A stretch of 64,000 nt of DNA from CBDCYS01 sp965226185 (GTDB lineage: Bacteria; Acidobacteriota; Terriglobia; Bryobacterales; UBA6623), in NCBI GenBank assembly GCA_965226185.1, contig CBDDCT010000007.1, positions 2,604,001 through 2,668,000 on the forward strand. The letters are read 5' to 3'. How positions within the stretch are numbered: position 1 is the first letter of the stretch; each line of letters starts with the position of its first letter. Below the pieces are notes generated by a model. It searched no databases, was not told where the DNA came from, and saw only the letters and a list, made by a program, of their open reading frames with translations. The translations under genes were made by a program, and so were the position numbers. Below are positions 61,054-64,000 of the stretch, one piece after another.

Positions 61054-61087
61054 CCCGCATTTCTCACCACGTGGTGAGAAATGCGGG
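61054..61087. repeat. Perfect 34-bp palindrome, minimal repeat-A derivative
   Basis: CCCGCATTTCTCACCAC followed at once by its exact reverse complement, then TTA. It equals the two ends of repeat family A joined with the ~150 bp interior removed. It lies between the divergent pilZ and icd genes; 61088-61365 has no gene and must hold the icd promoter. Confidence 0.85.
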
Positions 61088-61365
61088 TTAGGATGGCATG
61101 CCGGGACAAGAAACTCCGCGTCCCACGGGACATGAAGTGCTTTAAGCAGGGCGCGCTCCAACACCCCGATTTGCTGCCGCGGGCGGGAGCTTGCTACACT
61201 TCAGTTTCTTGCTTGATTTGGTGATCGGCTCTTGGCCGCTTGAGTCCGGGGTGGCTGGAACGATCGATTCCGGCTCGCCCGTCTTCCCTGGTTGTTCCCA
61301 CGCTGAGGTCGAAATAGCCCGCGGGTCTCGGGGAAGTCCCCCTTACGACGCGACACGGTGAACAT

Positions 61366-62601
61366 ATGACGTTCAACGGTATTCCTGTCCCTACTGATGG
61401 GGACGCAATTGAGGTCCGTGACGGGCGGTTTATCGTCCCGGACACGCCGATCCTTCCGTTCATTGAAGGCGACGGGATCGGACGAGATATTTGGAAGGCT
61501 TCGCGGGTCGTGTTTGACGCCGCCGTGGAGCAGGCTTTTGGCGGCAAACGCCGCGTGGTCTGGTATGAGATTCTCGCTGGAGAGAAGGCCTTCAATCAAT
61601 TCGAGAGCTGGTTGCCGGACGACACCTTGGCCGCCATACGGCAGTTCCACATCGCCATCAAGGGTCCGCTCACCACGCCGGTGGGCGGCGGTATGCGCAG
61701 TCTCAATGTCGCGTTGCGCCAACTGCTCACGCTGTACGTTTGCATGCGGCCGGTCCGCTACTTTCCCGGCGTACCCTCTCCCGTCAAGCACCCGGAAAAA
61801 CTCGACGTGGTGATCTTTCGCGAAAACACGGAAGACGTCTACGCCGGCATCGAGTGGCGTCAAGGAAGCCCCGAGGCCGCCAAGGTGATTGGATTCCTGA
61901 ATGGCGAGATGGGCAGCAGCATCCGTGAGGACTCAGGCGTAGGCATCAAACCTGTCAGCATTACCGGCTCGAAACGGCTGGTCCGCAAGGCCATTCAGTA
62001 CGCCATCGAGAACGGCCGCAAGAGCGTCACGCTGGTTCACAAAGGCAATATTCAAAAGTTCACCGAGGGCGCTTTCCGTGATTGGGGCTATGAACTAGCG
62101 AAAGAGGAGTTCGCCGGCCAGTGCATTACCGAAGAGGACGCCGGCTGGGGCCCCGCTCCCGAGGGCAAAATCCTGATCAAGGACCGCATCGCTGACTCGA
62201 TGTTCCAGCAAGTGCTGCTGAGGCCCGCTGAGTACGAGGTCATCGCCACGACCAATCTCAACGGCGACTATCTTTCCGACGCCTGCGCGGCGCAAGTGGG
62301 CGGGCTCGGGATGGCTCCTGGCGCCAACATCGGCGATGAGTACGGTGTGTTTGAGGCGACTCACGGAACAGCGCCGAAGTACGCGGACAAGGACGTGATT
62401 AATCCGTCAAGCGTGATTCTCTCGGGAGCAATGATGTTCCGCTTTATGGGCTGGAACGAGGCGGCGGACCGCATCGAGGCCGGCATTACCAAAACAATCG
62501 CGAACAAGACCGTTACTTATGACCTGCATCGCCAAATGGAAGGCGCGACGAAGGTCAAAACCAGCGAGTATGCCGCCGAGGTCGTCAAGAATATGCACTA
62601 A
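61366..62601 (+). CDS. icd: NADP-type isocitrate dehydrogenase
   Basis: A 411-residue protein collinear with bacterial homodimeric isocitrate dehydrogenases. PFIEGDGIGRDIWKASRVVF, then the substrate/phosphorylation loop MRSLNVALRQLLTLYVCMRP, VVIFRENTEDVYAGIEW, LVHKGNIQKFTEGAFRDWGY, DRIADSMFQQVLLRP and FEATHGTAPKYADKDVINPS. The coenzyme loop near residues 345-360 is of the NADP-type (K-Y-A region). It converts isocitrate to 2-oxoglutarate in the TCA cycle. mdh follows 119 bases downstream. Confidence 0.95.
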   Translation: MTFNGIPVPTDGDAIEVRDGRFIVPDTPILPFIEGDGIGRDIWKASRVVFDAAVEQAFGGKRRVVWYEILAGEKAFNQFESWLPDDTLAAIRQFHIAIKGPLTTPVGGGMRSLNVALRQLLTLYVCMRPVRYFPGVPSPVKHPEKLDVVIFRENTEDVYAGIEWRQGSPEAAKVIGFLNGEMGSSIREDSGVGIKPVSITGSKRLVRKAIQYAIENGRKSVTLVHKGNIQKFTEGAFRDWGYELAKEEFAGQCITEEDAGWGPAPEGKILIKDRIADSMFQQVLLRPAEYEVIATTNLNGDYLSDACAAQVGGLGMAPGANIGDEYGVFEATHGTAPKYADKDVINPSSVILSGAMMFRFMGWNEAADRIEAGITKTIANKTVTYDLHRQMEGATKVKTSEYAAEVVKNMH

Positions 62602-62720
62602 CGGCAGGCGATCCGGGATCGAACGACACAGTGGCCCTCGTCGTGCATGAGAATCCCATGGGGGGTCCGGCTGCCGGATGGTTAGCCTGTTGAAATGGAA
62701 TCAAAATTAGGAAGGACAAA

Positions 62721-63656
62721 ATGAGAAACAAAGTTACCGTCGTGGGAGCAGGAAACGTAGGAGCCAGTTGCGCCTTGCGCCTGGCCGACAAGGAACTAGC
62801 CGACGTAGTGCTCGTCGATATCGTGGAGGGAGTCCCGCAGGGCAAAGCGCTCGACATACTCGAAGCCTGCCCGGTCGAGGGGTCGGACGTCCGGGTCACC
62901 GGCAGCAACGATTACGAAGCAACGGCGAACTCGGATATCGTCGTTGTTACCGCCGGGTTCCCCCGCAAGCCCGGCATGAGCCGTGACGACTTATTGCTGA
63001 AGAACTATGAGATCGTCAAAGCCTGCGTTGAACCCGCCGTCAAGTATTCTCCCAACGCCATCTTGATCATCGTCTCGAATCCTCTGGACGCCATGTGCCA
63101 CGTGGCCCACAAGGTCAGCGGGTTCTCGAAAAACCGTGTGATCGGCATGGCGGGCATCCTCGACACGGCCCGGTTCCGGACTTTCCTGGCTGAAGCCGCC
63201 GGCGTCTCGGTGGAGAATGTAGTGGCTTGCGTCCTCGGTGGCCACGGAGACACGATGGTGCCGCTGGTGCGCTATACGAGTGTTGCCGGCATTCCGATCA
63301 GCGACATCCTCGACAAGGAAACCATCGACGCGATCGTTCAGCGAACCCGCGGCGGTGGGGCCGAAATCGTGAAGTATCTCAAGACGGGGAGTGCGTTCTA
63401 CGCCCCTTCCTCGGCGGTCGTCGAGATGGTAGGGTCGATTCTCAGGGACAAGAAGAAGGTGCTGCCGTGCGCGGCTTACCTCGAAGGCGAGTACGGAATC
63501 AACGGGCTGTTCGTGGGCGTCCCGGTCAAGCTCGGCTCACGCGGAATCGAGAAAATCTACGAGCTGAACCTGGCTGAAGATGAGAGTGCCGCCCTCAAGA
63601 AGAGCGCGGATGCGGTTCAGGAACTTGTTGACGTTCTCGAGCCTCATCTGGGCTGA
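62721..63656 (+). CDS. mdh: Malate dehydrogenase (LDH-like)
   Basis: A 311-residue protein with AGGAAGGAC before the ATG. NAD motif VVGAGNVGASCALRLADKEL, then VVVTAGFPRKPGMSRDDLL with the substrate Arg residues, SNPLDAMCHVAHKVSGF, GMAGILDTARFRTFLAE with the active-site Asp/Arg, and CVLGGHGDTMVPLVRY with the catalytic His. It interconverts malate and oxaloacetate. Probably co-transcribed with icd. Confidence 0.95.
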   Translation: MRNKVTVVGAGNVGASCALRLADKELADVVLVDIVEGVPQGKALDILEACPVEGSDVRVTGSNDYEATANSDIVVVTAGFPRKPGMSRDDLLLKNYEIVKACVEPAVKYSPNAILIIVSNPLDAMCHVAHKVSGFSKNRVIGMAGILDTARFRTFLAEAAGVSVENVVACVLGGHGDTMVPLVRYTSVAGIPISDILDKETIDAIVQRTRGGGAEIVKYLKTGSAFYAPSSAVVEMVGSILRDKKKVLPCAAYLEGEYGINGLFVGVPVKLGSRGIEKIYELNLAEDESAALKKSADAVQELVDVLEPHLG

Positions 63657-63739
63657 GAGGCCCTGCTGATGGAAGGATTATCGGCTGCCCGTTAATGTGT
63701 AACAAGCACGTTTTCCCGCTTTGTCCAGTTGTCAACGCC

Positions 63740-63778
63740 AGATAGAAATGTCCTAATCGTTGCCAAGTAGAAATGTCC
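63740..63778 (+). mobile_element. Left end of a second AAGTAGAAATGTCC element, continuing past the window
   Basis: AGATAGAAATGTCC (63740-63753) and AAGTAGAAATGTCC (63765-63778) have the same spacing as the pair at 59830-59868 and are followed by the same GGTTTTGGCCGG. The remaining bases to 64000 show no clear gene; the right end is not in the window. Confidence 0.6.
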
Positions 63779-64000
63779 GGTTTTGGCCGGGTGGCTGGAG
63801 AGGCGGTGGTAGGGTGGTGGCTGTCGGGGGCCGGGTCGCGCCGGTCCTCCGAGCCCCTGGCCGAGGCGACGGGGTCGGCTCCGAAGCAAGCGGCTGATCG
63901 GCACGACCCTCTGGCCTCCCGGTCAGAGGGTTTTGTGTTTGTCAACTCTGCGATCCCGGTTTGTTGTGCTCGGAGTTCTGGGCCGGTGCGGCCGGTGTAG

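Noticed and set aside
1..64000. CRISPR array
   Set aside because: No set of regularly spaced identical repeats with unique spacers was found; all repeats listed are dispersed, inverted or tandem pairs.

Overview
The window looks like chromosomal DNA of a Gram-negative member of the Acidobacteriota. The main pointers are a VWFA-related protein of the type typical of that phylum (55.2-56.4 kb), lipid A synthesis (lpxB), several Tat or lipoprotein signal peptides, a sulfatase/SMP-30/TIM-barrel catabolic locus, and high-GC coding sequence on both strands. The phylum is inferred from protein families, not from a marker gene such as rRNA, which is absent here. No tRNA, rRNA or CRISPR array was recognised.

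Layout. 0-5.7 kb is a periplasmic nitrate reduction operon: the end of a HAO-like multihaem cytochrome, napD, napA, an unusual four-haem NapB-like lipoprotein and a YwiC-like membrane protein that is split by an IS630-type element. 5.8-12.2 kb is a minus-strand catabolic region (sulfatase, TPP enzyme, two TIM-barrel isomerase-like proteins) with many broken genes. 12.4-19.3 kb holds yraN, a repeat-rich gap, lpxB, a catalytically degenerate M1-peptidase homologue with TPRs, and a FucP-like transporter. 19.7-31.6 kb is the accessory core: a Tad-type pilus (TadE/TadG-like) locus hit by one IS256 and two IS1380 elements, followed by two modular secreted paralogues with poly-G tracts. 31.8-40 kb carries small secreted, outer membrane, response regulator and beta-propeller genes. 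40.3-50 kb is mostly minus-strand housekeeping (Nramp/MgtE-like pair, cinA, pgpA, yacG, rimO, transglutaminase). 50.1-58.9 kb has twin secreted proteins, an aldolase/dehydrogenase pair, sod, the VWFA protein and moaC-moeA. 59-64 kb has a cytochrome c'-like gene, IS-end remnants, a PilZ protein and the TCA genes icd and mdh.

How it fits together. NapA needs molybdenum cofactor, and moaC-moeA in the same window supply two steps of that pathway. The HAO-like cytochrome next to Nap suggests nitrate to nitrite to ammonium (inference). icd and mdh sit together as a central carbon pair. Gene decay is widespread: at least three IS insertions sit inside or next to genes, and there are in-frame stops, frameshifts and truncated neighbours. 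Precise removal of the IS630 and the second IS1380 element (keeping one target copy) restores an open frame in both host genes, so these insertions look relatively recent.

The most unusual items are the duplicated four-haem NapB, the modular paralogue pair with poly-G tracts that shares a C-terminal domain with the pilus gene, and a ~185 bp inverted-repeat element family whose ends supply start and stop codons to neighbouring genes.
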